64,000 nt of DNA from Oleidesulfovibrio sp047973035 (GTDB taxonomy: Bacteria; Desulfobacterota; Desulfovibrionia; Desulfovibrionales; Desulfovibrionaceae), in NCBI RefSeq assembly GCF_047973035.1, contig NZ_JBKEBF010000043.1:143237-207236 (forward strand), in the 5' to 3' direction. Positions 23,601-32,682 of the stretch are shown one piece after another (the first letter of the stretch is position 1; every line of letters begins with the position of its first letter). Under the pieces are notes generated by a model, which was not told the DNA's origin, did not search any database, and saw nothing but the letters and a program-made list of their open reading frames with translations. The translations under genes and the position numbers were made by a program.

Positions 23601-26105
23601 ATGACCGAACAAGCCGCTGACTCCTGCCAGAATTCTCATGATTGGTATGCAGAGTGCCTGCAGCTGACATTTCCTCCGGTAATGGTGAAACTGTTGCAGG
23701 CTTTGGCCCAGCCGGAGCCGGACTTTTCGGTGATCGCCGAATTGCTTGCCATGGACCCCGTCCTTGCAGCCAGTATCCTTGAATTAGTCAACTCGCCCTA
23801 CTACGGCCAGCGCACGCCCATATCGGACATGCAGCGGGCCGTTGTGGTCTTAGGCTCACGCGAAATACTTAAAATCGCACTTTCCATCTCGTACCAGCAA
23901 CGCGTTTCAAAGGCGATACACCGCAAACCTGCAGAGCTGTTTCCTGATTGGCGCATGGCACTGTGGAGTGCCATATCCTCTGAGCAACTGGCAAAAAAGC
24001 TGGCTCCCGGTGATGAAGCGCTGGCATATCTTGCCGCATTGCTCAAGGATCTTGGTATTTTCATCAAATTATGCGCGCACAATGCCGACCCTGTCCTTGC
24101 CAGACGGCACATGTTCACCGAATACACAACAACGCACGCCACATCCGAACAGGTGCACTGGGGCGAATCGCATCAGCAGCTTTCCGCTGAATTATTTCAC
24201 TCTTGGCACATGCCGGACCGCTTTGTAGAAGCCATCCGCGAGCATCATAACTCCGCTCTTGCCAACGGCATGCAGCCGTTTTCGCTATGCGTTGCCCTTT
24301 CCACCCGCTGGGCGGAGCTGTTGCAGACCGGCACGGGCGACCCTGCCGAACTTATCCGCCACGAAATGCTAATCATGGGGCTGCTGCAATTTGACAAGCA
24401 AAGCATGGAAGAGCTGAGAAACGAATGCGGAAACCGCTTCAAAGCGATGCTGACATCTCTTGATATCGAAGACGCACCTCTTTCTGACAGACTCTATTCC
24501 CAGTCACTTGAAAGCATCCAGCGGTACCATTTCCTCAGTATAGAGCTTCAACAGGCCGAGTCCCCCATGGAAGCCGCGCGCATGCTGGGCAGACAGCTGC
24601 ATTGGCTGTGGGACATAGATAAATGGGAAGTGGCCCTGAGCAACCCCGGACAAAACGACTACAGCCTCTTTCGCCCCGTTAAAGGTGAAGGCGTGCGGGA
24701 AATGGCACGGGAAGAAAGTATAGAGTCACTTCCGTGGGGCACAGGCGGGGCGAAAATCCAGCTGGCGGCTGAAGGAAAACTATTCGGCCGTCTGAACCTG
24801 CCCCGGAAAAAGGTCGCAGAGCACGGTGAAAACGGCCTGTCCGTGTACAGCAACTTTCTGGCGAAGGCTCTTGAGTTTTTTTATAATGAACAGACACAGC
24901 TGCGCAGTAAAGCACGCTTGTTTGACTCTCTGCCGAACATGGTGGCACAGGTGGACTCCAAGGGAATTATTCATGAAGGCAACACAGCATTCCTTACAAT
25001 GAACGGCCTGAAGGAAGACCCCAGGGGCCATTCGCTACGCGATGTGTTGCTCCAGTCCCATGGTCTGGACGTGGTACCGTTATGGCGCAAGTTTGCAGCC
25101 GACATAGGCCACCCCGCAACCAATCAGCTTTTTACCTACGCACATAACGGCGACCGCCTGCGTACGTGCGCTTTAATCACGTTATTCCGTAACATGCCGG
25201 AACAGAACTCCATAATGGTACGGATTGAAGACGTCAGCGAAGTCACGACACTGGAAGCGGAAGTTCTGGAACAAAATAATTTTCTGAGCAGCCTGCTGAC
25301 AGCCATGCAGGAGATTGTTTTCACTATCGACAGGCGCGGCTGTGTATTGTGGACAAGTTCTGACCTCCTGCTACGTACAGGCAGTATGTTATTCAATTCA
25401 GCCCAGCCGACCAGCCCCGATGCACAATGGGGGCCAGACCACCTGCCGGAGACTTCGGAAGCCATGCCTCTTGAGGTTGCCATAACGTTATCGGACGATA
25501 GTTCCGTACTGTATGAGCTGGCCATATCGCCTCTGCAGCCCCGTGTGGGAGGGGAGCGCTGGATTGTAGTGGGGCGTGATCTGACCATTATCCGGCGGAT
25601 GGAAGAAAAAGTGCGCATGCAGGCCATCTTTGACGGCCTTACAGGGCTTTTCAACCATACCCACTTTCATATGCTGCTGGACCGTGAGATTGCCCGCTGC
25701 AAACGAACCAGTAAAAACCTCGGCCTCATCTTCATCGACCTTGACGGATTCAAGCTCATCAACGACACCAAAGGTCACCGCGAAGGCGATAAAATTCTGC
25801 GGCAGGTTTCCGAGGCGCTCAGAGCATGCATCCGCAAGGGTACCGATTTTGCCTGCCGTTACGGTGGAGATGAATTCACTGTCATTCTGACGGAATTTGC
25901 CGGTGATGTTTTACCCATGCTTGCAGAGCGGCTAAAAAATGCCGTCGAAATACATACCTCAAATGCTGTCGGCGCCAGTCTGGGTGCAACTGTGCTGCAT
26001 CCTCATGATACATTGGAAAGCATTGTCCATCGTGCTGACAAAGCCAGTTACACTGCCAAAAAAGCCGGGGGACGGCAGGTCTTCATTGCCACCAGAGACA
26101 CATGA
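23601..26105 (+). CDS. HDOD-PAS-GGDEF signalling protein (putative diguanylate cyclase)
   Basis: This is an 834-residue cytoplasmic protein. An HDOD domain spans about residues 15-215 (FPPVMVKLLQAL, LAMDPVLAASILELVNSP). A GAF-like or helical linker follows, then one or two PAS-like sensor regions (about 430-650). The C-terminal GGDEF domain has the intact active site CRYGGDEFTVIL near residue 752, so c-di-GMP synthesis is plausible. The inhibitory RxxD site is replaced by KGTD, so product inhibition may be weak. It is 9 bases after the polyprenyl synthase gene and may be co-transcribed with it. Confidence 0.9.
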   Translation: MTEQAADSCQNSHDWYAECLQLTFPPVMVKLLQALAQPEPDFSVIAELLAMDPVLAASILELVNSPYYGQRTPISDMQRAVVVLGSREILKIALSISYQQRVSKAIHRKPAELFPDWRMALWSAISSEQLAKKLAPGDEALAYLAALLKDLGIFIKLCAHNADPVLARRHMFTEYTTTHATSEQVHWGESHQQLSAELFHSWHMPDRFVEAIREHHNSALANGMQPFSLCVALSTRWAELLQTGTGDPAELIRHEMLIMGLLQFDKQSMEELRNECGNRFKAMLTSLDIEDAPLSDRLYSQSLESIQRYHFLSIELQQAESPMEAARMLGRQLHWLWDIDKWEVALSNPGQNDYSLFRPVKGEGVREMAREESIESLPWGTGGAKIQLAAEGKLFGRLNLPRKKVAEHGENGLSVYSNFLAKALEFFYNEQTQLRSKARLFDSLPNMVAQVDSKGIIHEGNTAFLTMNGLKEDPRGHSLRDVLLQSHGLDVVPLWRKFAADIGHPATNQLFTYAHNGDRLRTCALITLFRNMPEQNSIMVRIEDVSEVTTLEAEVLEQNNFLSSLLTAMQEIVFTIDRRGCVLWTSSDLLLRTGSMLFNSAQPTSPDAQWGPDHLPETSEAMPLEVAITLSDDSSVLYELAISPLQPRVGGERWIVVGRDLTIIRRMEEKVRMQAIFDGLTGLFNHTHFHMLLDREIARCKRTSKNLGLIFIDLDGFKLINDTKGHREGDKILRQVSEALRACIRKGTDFACRYGGDEFTVILTEFAGDVLPMLAERLKNAVEIHTSNAVGASLGATVLHPHDTLESIVHRADKASYTAKKAGGRQVFIATRDT

Positions 26106-26199
26106 GCAATAAGAGAAACTACATAAATAGGATATGTTATCCGGACGGCACGCAGAACTGCGCCTGCCGGATACTGACATAACGCTTACAACAAAAACA

Positions 26200-26244
26200 G
26201 CGGCGCCTGCAAAGCAACAGATATTTGCGCTTTGCAAACGCCGC
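26200..26244 (+). promoter_or_regulatory. Strong leader hairpin upstream of purL
   Basis: GCGGCG-CC-TGCAAAGC pairs with GCTTTGCA-AA-CGCCGC, leaving a symmetrical 2x2 internal loop and a 13-base apical loop. It lies 57 bases before the purL start and has no T run, so it is more likely a leader RNA structure or operator than a terminator. Confidence 0.5.
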
Positions 26245-26300
26245 ATTTGCCATTATGGAAAGCCCAACCCAAGCACCGCAATCCACCGCAGGAGTCTTTC

Positions 26301-29282
26301 ATGCTACGCCGCATTGAAGTGAATCTGCGACCCAGTGTCGCGGATACCGTGGGCCGCAAGGCTTGCGACAAAATAGCAGAGTCTCTGGGCATTACCGCCG
26401 AGACTGTGCAGATCGTCAAAGTATTCACCGTCGAAGGGCTTTCGGAACAGCAACTGCAGGAAGTCCTGCAGCAGGGTGCACTGCACGACCCTGTGTTGCA
26501 GGAAGCATCGCTGGCACCCGCCGCCGGAGAAGCCGACTGGTTCCTTGAAGTAGGTCTGCGCCCCGGCGTTACAGACAACGAAGGCCGCACAGCGCGTGAA
26601 ACCATAGCCATTGTGCTTGGCATCAAAGACCGTCGCTCTGTAAGCGTGTACGTGGCAAACCAGTACCGCATCACCGGCAACCTTTCGCGTGAAGATGTGG
26701 AACGTATCGGACGCGACCTGTTGGCTAACGAGCTGATCCAGCGTTTCTCCATCAAAAGCCGCGAAGAATGGCAGGCTGAGCCCGGCTTCCCTGCCGCCGC
26801 AGCCGAAGTGCTCGGTCAGGCATGCGACGAAGTAGCCACCATTCCGCTGGACACCATGGACGATGAAGCCATGATGGTGTTCAGCCGTGAAAACACGCTG
26901 GCTCTCAGTCTGGAAGAAATGCATTGCATCCGCGACTATTATACTCAGCCTGAAGTAAAAGCAGCGCGTGAAAAGATGGGCCTGCCCGCACGGCCTACCG
27001 ATGCGGAAGTTGAAGCTCTTGCCCAGACATGGTCCGAGCACTGCAAGCATAAAATTTTTTCTTCCCACATCCGGTACGAAAACCGCGAAACCGGCAAGAA
27101 AGAAACTATCAACAGCCTGTACAAAACGTACATTCAGGGTTCTACCAAACTGCTGCGCGAACGCATGGGTGAAAAAGATTTCTGCCTTTCCGTTTTCAAG
27201 GATAACGCAGGCGTCATTTCCTTCACCGACAGTCACAGCGTGTGCATCAAGGTTGAAACTCACAACTCGCCTTCTGCGCTTGACCCTTACGGCGGAGCGC
27301 TTACCGGCATCGTGGGCGTAAACCGTGACCCCATGGGTACCGGCATGGGGGCAAACATGGTCTGCAACACAGACGTGTTCTGCTTTGCTTCGCCCTTCTA
27401 CGAAGAAAAACTGCCCCCCCGTCTGCTGCACCCCCGCCGCGTGCTCGAAGGCGTACGCGAAGGTGTGGAACACGGCGGCAACAAGTCCGGTGTGCCCACT
27501 GTCAACGGCTCCATAGTGTTCCATGACAGATACCTTGGTAAACCGCTGGTATACTGCGGCACCGTAGGTATGATTCCTGCCACGGTAGCAGGCAAGCCCG
27601 GTCACGAAAAAGCAGCTCAGGTCGGCGACATCGTTGTTATGGCCGGCGGCCGCATCGGCAAGGACGGCATCCACGGCGCGACGTTCTCGTCCGAAGAACT
27701 GCATGAAGGCTCTCCTGCCACTGCCGTTCAGATCGGCGACCCCATCACCCAGCGCAAGACTTACGACTTTATCATGCGCGCACGTGATAAGGGCCTGTAC
27801 AACGCCATCACCGACAACGGTGCAGGCGGCCTTTCCTCTTCTGTGGGTGAAATGGCAGAAGATACAGGCGGTTGCCGCATTGATGTTTCGCTTGCCCCGC
27901 TGAAGTACGACGGCCTGCGTCCGTGGGAGATTCTGCTTTCCGAAGCGCAGGAACGCATGACCATGGCAGTACCTCCCGCCAAGATCAAAGAGTTCCTTGC
28001 CCTTGCAAAAGAAATGGACGTGGAAGCTACCGCGCTTGGTGAATTCACCGACTCCGGTTACTTCCATGTGACATACGGCGACAAGCCCGTGGCCTATCTT
28101 TCCATGGAATTTCTACACGAAGGTGTACCGCAGATGCAGCTGGAAGCAGTATGGGAACGTCCCGAACTGCCCGCTCCCAGCATTGACGTTGCAGACGCCG
28201 ATCAGGGAGGTCTGCTTAAAACCATGCTGGGCCGTCTGAACATCTGCTCCAAAGAATACGTCATCCGTCAGTACGACCATGAAGTGAAGGGCGGCAGTGT
28301 TATCAAGCCTCTGGTAGGCGTAAAGCGCGACGGTCCTGCCGATGCAGGCGTTATGCGCCCCCTGCTGGATAACGATGCAGGCATCGTGCTTTCGCACGGC
28401 ATCTGCCCCAAGTTCAGCGACATTGACACCTACTGGATGATGGCAAACGCCATTGACGAAGCCGTGCGAAACGCTGTTGCCGTTGGCGGCAACATCGACC
28501 ACATGGCAGGCGTGGATAACTTCTGCTGGTGTGACCCCGTGCAGTCCGAAAAGACTCCCGACGGTAAATACAAGCTGGCTCAGCTGGTACGTGCCAACAT
28601 GGCGCTTGCCCACTTCTGTCAGGCATACGGCGTACCTTGCGTCTCCGGCAAAGATTCCATGAAAAACGACTACACCGGCGGCGGTACCAAAATATCCATC
28701 CCGCCGACTGTGCTGTTCTCCGTCATGGGCGTAATTCCCGACGTAAACAAAACCGTTACATCCGACTTCAAAAAAGCCGGAGACGGAATCTATCTGCTGG
28801 GTATGACCAACCGTGAACTTGGCGGTTCTGAACTGGCTGACGAACTGGGCATTCTTTCTTCCGAAGTGCCCCACGTCGAAGCTGTTTCCGCACTGCTGCG
28901 CTACCGCACGCTGTATGCGGCTATCAACGCGGGCCTTATCTCTGCCTGCCACGACCTGTCCGACGGCGGTCTTGGCGTTGCTGTGGCGGAAATGGCGCTG
29001 GCGGGCCGCATGGGTGCCAGCATGAACCTTGATGCAGTTTCCGCGGCAAAGGGCCTTACAAAGGCTGAACTGCTGTACTCCGAATCGGCATCGCGCCTGA
29101 TGGTGACCGTACCGGCAGATAAACAGGCAGCTTTTGAAAAACTGTTTGCAGGCCAACACTGCACCCGCATCGGCGAAGTGAGCGCAGAGCAAAACCTCAC
29201 TGTGCTTTCCGGCGACTCCGTGCTGCTGTCCGAGACGGCAGAAGCACTGGCTGCCAGCTTTAAGGGCACATTGAACTTCTAG
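26301..29282 (+). CDS. purL: Phosphoribosylformylglycinamidine synthase, PurS-PurL fusion type
   Basis: This 993-residue enzyme makes FGAM from FGAR in purine synthesis. Residues 1-180 hold two PurS-like repeats (RRIEVNLRPSVADTVGRKAC and FLEVGLRPGVTDNEGRTARE). The rest is a PurL catalytic core with two AIR-synthase-like halves: QTWSEHCKHKIFSSHI, VKVETHNSPSALDPYGGA and CHDLSDGGLGVAVAEMALAG. The glutaminase domain PurQ is absent, so a separate PurQ is needed. GGAG six bases before the ATG sets the start. Confidence 0.93.
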   Translation: MLRRIEVNLRPSVADTVGRKACDKIAESLGITAETVQIVKVFTVEGLSEQQLQEVLQQGALHDPVLQEASLAPAAGEADWFLEVGLRPGVTDNEGRTARETIAIVLGIKDRRSVSVYVANQYRITGNLSREDVERIGRDLLANELIQRFSIKSREEWQAEPGFPAAAAEVLGQACDEVATIPLDTMDDEAMMVFSRENTLALSLEEMHCIRDYYTQPEVKAAREKMGLPARPTDAEVEALAQTWSEHCKHKIFSSHIRYENRETGKKETINSLYKTYIQGSTKLLRERMGEKDFCLSVFKDNAGVISFTDSHSVCIKVETHNSPSALDPYGGALTGIVGVNRDPMGTGMGANMVCNTDVFCFASPFYEEKLPPRLLHPRRVLEGVREGVEHGGNKSGVPTVNGSIVFHDRYLGKPLVYCGTVGMIPATVAGKPGHEKAAQVGDIVVMAGGRIGKDGIHGATFSSEELHEGSPATAVQIGDPITQRKTYDFIMRARDKGLYNAITDNGAGGLSSSVGEMAEDTGGCRIDVSLAPLKYDGLRPWEILLSEAQERMTMAVPPAKIKEFLALAKEMDVEATALGEFTDSGYFHVTYGDKPVAYLSMEFLHEGVPQMQLEAVWERPELPAPSIDVADADQGGLLKTMLGRLNICSKEYVIRQYDHEVKGGSVIKPLVGVKRDGPADAGVMRPLLDNDAGIVLSHGICPKFSDIDTYWMMANAIDEAVRNAVAVGGNIDHMAGVDNFCWCDPVQSEKTPDGKYKLAQLVRANMALAHFCQAYGVPCVSGKDSMKNDYTGGGTKISIPPTVLFSVMGVIPDVNKTVTSDFKKAGDGIYLLGMTNRELGGSELADELGILSSEVPHVEAVSALLRYRTLYAAINAGLISACHDLSDGGLGVAVAEMALAGRMGASMNLDAVSAAKGLTKAELLYSESASRLMVTVPADKQAAFEKLFAGQHCTRIGEVSAEQNLTVLSGDSVLLSETAEALAASFKGTLNF

Positions 29283-29300
29283 TTCTTAATCCGAAACAAG

Positions 29301-29337
29301 CACCCCGTACCGCTGACGCGATACGGGGTGTTTTTTT
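29301..29337 (+). terminator. Terminator of purL
   Basis: CACCCCGTA pairs with TACGGGGTG and is followed by seven T. Confidence 0.9.
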
Positions 29338-29395
29338 ACGTAGCCGTACTCCGCATAAAGTCGGCGGAAGTGACAATCTGGAACGGCTTTTATCT

Positions 29396-29891
29396 CTACG
29401 GTCCGTCAGAAATAATGTTCTCTTTCAACACCTGTGCGGCAGTAACAGTCACCTCATCCAGCACGCCTTTCCTCCCGCCTATGGTGTAGGCACCTCCGGC
29501 CCCTATTTACGCTCGATAGGAATCAACGCCACTGCGGCATTATCAGCATTGAATACGGTTGGCCGAACCTTGATTAAAGTTGCCCCCACATCAAGTGTAA
29601 CCAACGAGCAAAGACATTCTCCGAATTGCCTTCTTCATATAGCCACATTCAGCCGTAGGCCGCTAATTCCTGCTCAGCACGGCGTAATTACCACATTTTT
29701 TTGCTTCTTCTACATCAAAGCCTTGATACACTTAGCTTTTGCGTATAGCCGGAGTCATGCACACATTTGTCCATGGCAAAACCTGTAACATCGCACAGAT
29801 GCACACAATTTTCTGTAGGAACAAAAGCCGCCTTGCTTGAACATCCACAAAGCAATAACGGAAACAAACACAGGATAAGGCGTCTCGTCAT
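29396..29891 (-). pseudogene. Decayed small lipoprotein gene
   Basis: On the minus strand an ATG at 29891, behind GAAAGGA, opens a lipoprotein signal ending LLLCGC. That frame stops at 29715 after 58 codons. Protein-like segments then continue in other frames: VYQGFDVEEAKKCGNYAVLS down to about 29663, VGATLIKVRPTVFNADNAAV to 29503, and AYTIGGRKGVLDEVTVTAAQ to 29396. Read together they suggest a lipoprotein of roughly 150-165 residues broken by at least three frameshifts. The first 58 codons could still be made. I do not recognise the family. Confidence 0.55.
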
Positions 29892-30305
29892 TATTTTCCT
29901 TTCACAAGAGCAATATGAGGGAATATCCTTACCATCCTCAAAAAAACACCATTCAAAACATATACACTCAACGTATTAGAACGCACGCAGAATACACTTT
30001 GCAACTGGTCAAACCACCAACAAGCTGAGAGTTGGGACACTAGAAGGATACTGACAAGTCCCACAAGGCGCACGCCAACCTGCAATCCGTAACAGATTAC
30101 GACTCAACTCACTTTTTTTCTGGACAAATTTATTTACCGACTTATCAATAAAATGCGTGCAAAGGGGTTGAACTAATCCTTTTCTACGGTTAGCTTCACG
30201 GTATTGTCTCGTTTAGCAGGCTCCTCACTGAAGGTCTGCTCCTTACGGAGAGAACGCATTTAGTTTGAAGCTGTTTTTTACCAGCAAAATTAACGGGAGG
30301 CCCAA
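29892..30305. other. AT-rich intergenic region before dfx
   Basis: About 410 bases contain no supported gene. A weak promoter candidate for dfx is TTGAAC at about 30168, 17 bases before TAGCTT. No riboswitch or repeat was recognised. Confidence 0.4.
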
Positions 30306-30686
30306 ATGCCTAACATGCTCGAAGTTTACAAATGCAAACATTGCGGTAATATGGTTGAAGTTCTGGTCGGAGGCGGCGCAGAGCTGGTATGCTGCGGCGA
30401 AGAAATGCAGCTGCAGACCGAAGGCACCGTTGATGCCGCAAAAGAAAAACACGTTCCTGTTATTGAAAAAACTGAGAACGGGTATCTTGTTAAAGTTGGC
30501 GCCGTTGCCCACCCCATGGAAGAAAAGCACTGGATTCAGTGGATTGAGCTGATCGCCGATGGCCGCAGCTACACCAAGTTCCTGAACCCCGGTGAAGCTC
30601 CTGAAGCAGAATTCTGTATCAAGGCTGACAAAGTGACCGCACGTGAATACTGCAACCTGCACGGTCACTGGAAAGCAGAACTGTAA
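30306..30686 (+). CDS. dfx: Desulfoferrodoxin (superoxide reductase, 2Fe type)
   Basis: This 126-residue protein reduces superoxide to hydrogen peroxide. The N-terminal desulforedoxin-like centre I has YKCKHCGNMVEV and VCCGEEM (four Cys ligands). The catalytic centre II uses His in EKHVPVIE, HPMEEKHWIQWIE and the C-terminal CNLHGHWKAEL. The glutamate of the VIEKTENGY segment is also conserved. GGGAGG lies before the ATG. It is followed after 30 bases by rubredoxin, its usual electron donor. Confidence 0.97.
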   Translation: MPNMLEVYKCKHCGNMVEVLVGGGAELVCCGEEMQLQTEGTVDAAKEKHVPVIEKTENGYLVKVGAVAHPMEEKHWIQWIELIADGRSYTKFLNPGEAPEAEFCIKADKVTAREYCNLHGHWKAEL

Positions 30687-30716
30687 TTTTTTTACCCGCC
30701 TCAAAGGACAATTATC

Positions 30717-30875
30717 ATGCAGAAATACGTTTGCAGCATTTGTGGTTATGAATACGATCCCGCTGAAGGTGACCCTGAAAACGGCGTAGAAGCCGGTACC
30801 GCATGGGAAGATGTTCCTTCTGACTGGCTGTGTCCCGTATGTGGCGCACCCAAGAGCGAATTCGAACCAGCATAG
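30717..30875 (+). CDS. rub: Rubredoxin
   Basis: This 52-residue electron carrier has the two Cys pairs CSICGYEYDP and CPVCGAPKSEF that bind one iron. AAAGGA upstream sets the start. It is co-transcribed with desulfoferrodoxin and lies 171 bases upstream of rubredoxin:oxygen oxidoreductase, so one donor probably serves both oxygen-defence enzymes. Confidence 0.96.
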   Translation: MQKYVCSICGYEYDPAEGDPENGVEAGTAWEDVPSDWLCPVCGAPKSEFEPA

Positions 30876-30882
30876 CTAGTTA

Positions 30883-30915
30883 CACCCCTTCCGCTTAAGC
30901 GGAAGGGGTGCTTTT
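30883..30915 (+). terminator. Terminator of dfx-rub
   Basis: A perfect 12-base stem CACCCCTTCCGC/GCGGAAGGGGTG has a four-base loop, but the T tract is short (CTTTTG). Confidence 0.8.
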
Positions 30916-31046
30916 GCCATATTGCGATTGAGCAAACGCATTTTGCAGCGCCCTTGCCCGTGCTGCCTTTTTTTTTTATGACTGCGTCAGGAAAATTCGC
31001 ACGCTGCGCGCATTATATGCAGCACAACATAACTACAGGATAAACA

Positions 31047-32255
31047 ATGAAAGCACTAGAAATAAAAAAAGACGTTTTCTGGGTAGGCGCTGTGGACTTC
31101 GACAGCCGCGACTTCCACGGTTATTCCCTGTCTCCGCAGGGTACTACATATAACGCATATGTAGTTAAAGACGAAAAAACCGTTCTCTTTGATAACGTAA
31201 AAGAAGGTTTTCTGCCCACCATGCTTTGCCGCCTGTCGCAGGTGACTGAGCTGGAAAAAATCGACTACATCGTCTGCAACCACCTTGAGCCCGACCACGC
31301 AGGCTGCCTGCCTGAACTGATTGAGCGCTGCAAGCCTGAAAAAATTTTCTGCTCTCCCATGGGCAAGCGCTCCATGGACGCCCACTTCGACACCACCGGC
31401 TGGCCTGTTGAAGTTGTAAAAACGGGTGACTCCATCAACATCGGCAAGCGCGACATCCACTTTGTGGAAACCCGCATGCTGCACTGGCCTGATTCCATGG
31501 TGTCTTACATTCCTCAGGACAAACTGCTTATCTGCAACGACGCCTTCGGCCAGAACATCGCCAGCACCGAGCGTTTTGCCGACGAAATCGACCGTGCCTA
31601 TCTGGCCCACGCCATGAAGGAATACTACCACAACATCGTGCTGCCCTTCTCGCCCATTGTCATCAAGACTCTGGACATGCTGGCAGAGATGAAGCTGGAC
31701 ATCGACATGCTGGCTCCTGACCACGGTCTTATCTTCCGCGGTAAAGAAGAAGTGCAGTATGCTTTTGATACATACCGCAAATTTGCAGAGCAAAAGCCCG
31801 GTAAGCGTGCCGTTATCGTATACGACACCATGTGGCACTCCACCGAAAAAATGGCCCGTGCCATTGCGGATGGTCTGGAATCCGAAGGCATTTCTTCCCG
31901 CCTGATGTGGCTGAAAGCCAACCACCACAGCGCGGTAATGACCGAGCTGGCCGACTGCGGCGCAGTGCTTGTAGGCTCGCCCACCCACAACAACGGCATC
32001 ATGCCCAACGTGGCAAAAATGCTTACCTACATGAAAGGCCTGCGTCCTCAGAACAAGGTTGCTGCAGCATTCGGTTCCTTCGGCTGGTCCGGTGAATCCG
32101 TGAAGAACATCACCGGTGCGCTGGAAGACATGGGCTTTGAGATTCCCGCAGAAGGCGTAAAGTGCAAACACGTGCCCAAGCATGAAACCTACGAAGAATG
32201 CTATAATCTGGGCAAGGCTGTCGGCGTAGCCCTGAAAGCCAAGTGCGAAGGCTAA
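31047..32255 (+). CDS. roo: Rubredoxin:oxygen oxidoreductase (flavodiiron protein)
   Basis: This 402-residue class A flavodiiron protein reduces oxygen (and possibly NO) to harmless products, using rubredoxin electrons. The beta-lactamase-like domain has the diiron ligands in CNHLEPDHAG and later His/Asp positions (LAPDHGL). The flavodoxin domain, from about residue 255, starts AVIVYDTMWHST and binds FMN (GSPTHNNGIMP). It has its own promoter region after the dfx-rub terminator, and its own terminator. Confidence 0.97.
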   Translation: MKALEIKKDVFWVGAVDFDSRDFHGYSLSPQGTTYNAYVVKDEKTVLFDNVKEGFLPTMLCRLSQVTELEKIDYIVCNHLEPDHAGCLPELIERCKPEKIFCSPMGKRSMDAHFDTTGWPVEVVKTGDSINIGKRDIHFVETRMLHWPDSMVSYIPQDKLLICNDAFGQNIASTERFADEIDRAYLAHAMKEYYHNIVLPFSPIVIKTLDMLAEMKLDIDMLAPDHGLIFRGKEEVQYAFDTYRKFAEQKPGKRAVIVYDTMWHSTEKMARAIADGLESEGISSRLMWLKANHHSAVMTELADCGAVLVGSPTHNNGIMPNVAKMLTYMKGLRPQNKVAAAFGSFGWSGESVKNITGALEDMGFEIPAEGVKCKHVPKHETYEECYNLGKAVGVALKAKCEG

Positions 32256-32281
32256 TCGCTCGCATCTGCTAGCTGATGATC

Positions 32282-32314
32282 AAGCCCCTGCTGCAAGGCA
32301 GGGGCTTTTTTTAT
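32282..32314 (+). terminator. Terminator of roo
   Basis: AAGCCCCTG pairs with CAGGGGCTT around a short loop and is followed by seven T. Confidence 0.9.
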
Positions 32315-32682
32315 TCAGGAACATACTCACTGGCTCGGGGACTCCTGAAGACCAAAACGCATACTACTGCACACCTGCAATACATGTTCTCGGGGGTACC
32401 CATCAACGGTAACACGGCAGAGCACTACCCGCCTGTCTGATCGGGCGTAAAGGCTGACGCTTCTCCATTCTGACCCCGCTTATTACGTATCATTTTTCTT
32501 CCACTGGCCAGATACGTCCGGACAGCATCCGGCTCATAACGCGGCAGTCCCCTTAACCCGCACGTCCCGCAAGGGGCATTGCACGCTCCATTCTCTTGCC
32601 CCTTCCCCCCTGCCCGTTCTTCCCGTACAACAGAGTCAACGACCGCTCACTCACAACATTCTTGCCCACAAGGATAGCTGAC
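32315..32682. other. Intergenic region before the sigma-54 activator gene
   Basis: About 370 bases contain no supported gene or RNA. A frame starting at 32596 runs into the activator gene but has no ribosome site or coding character. Confidence 0.4.
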
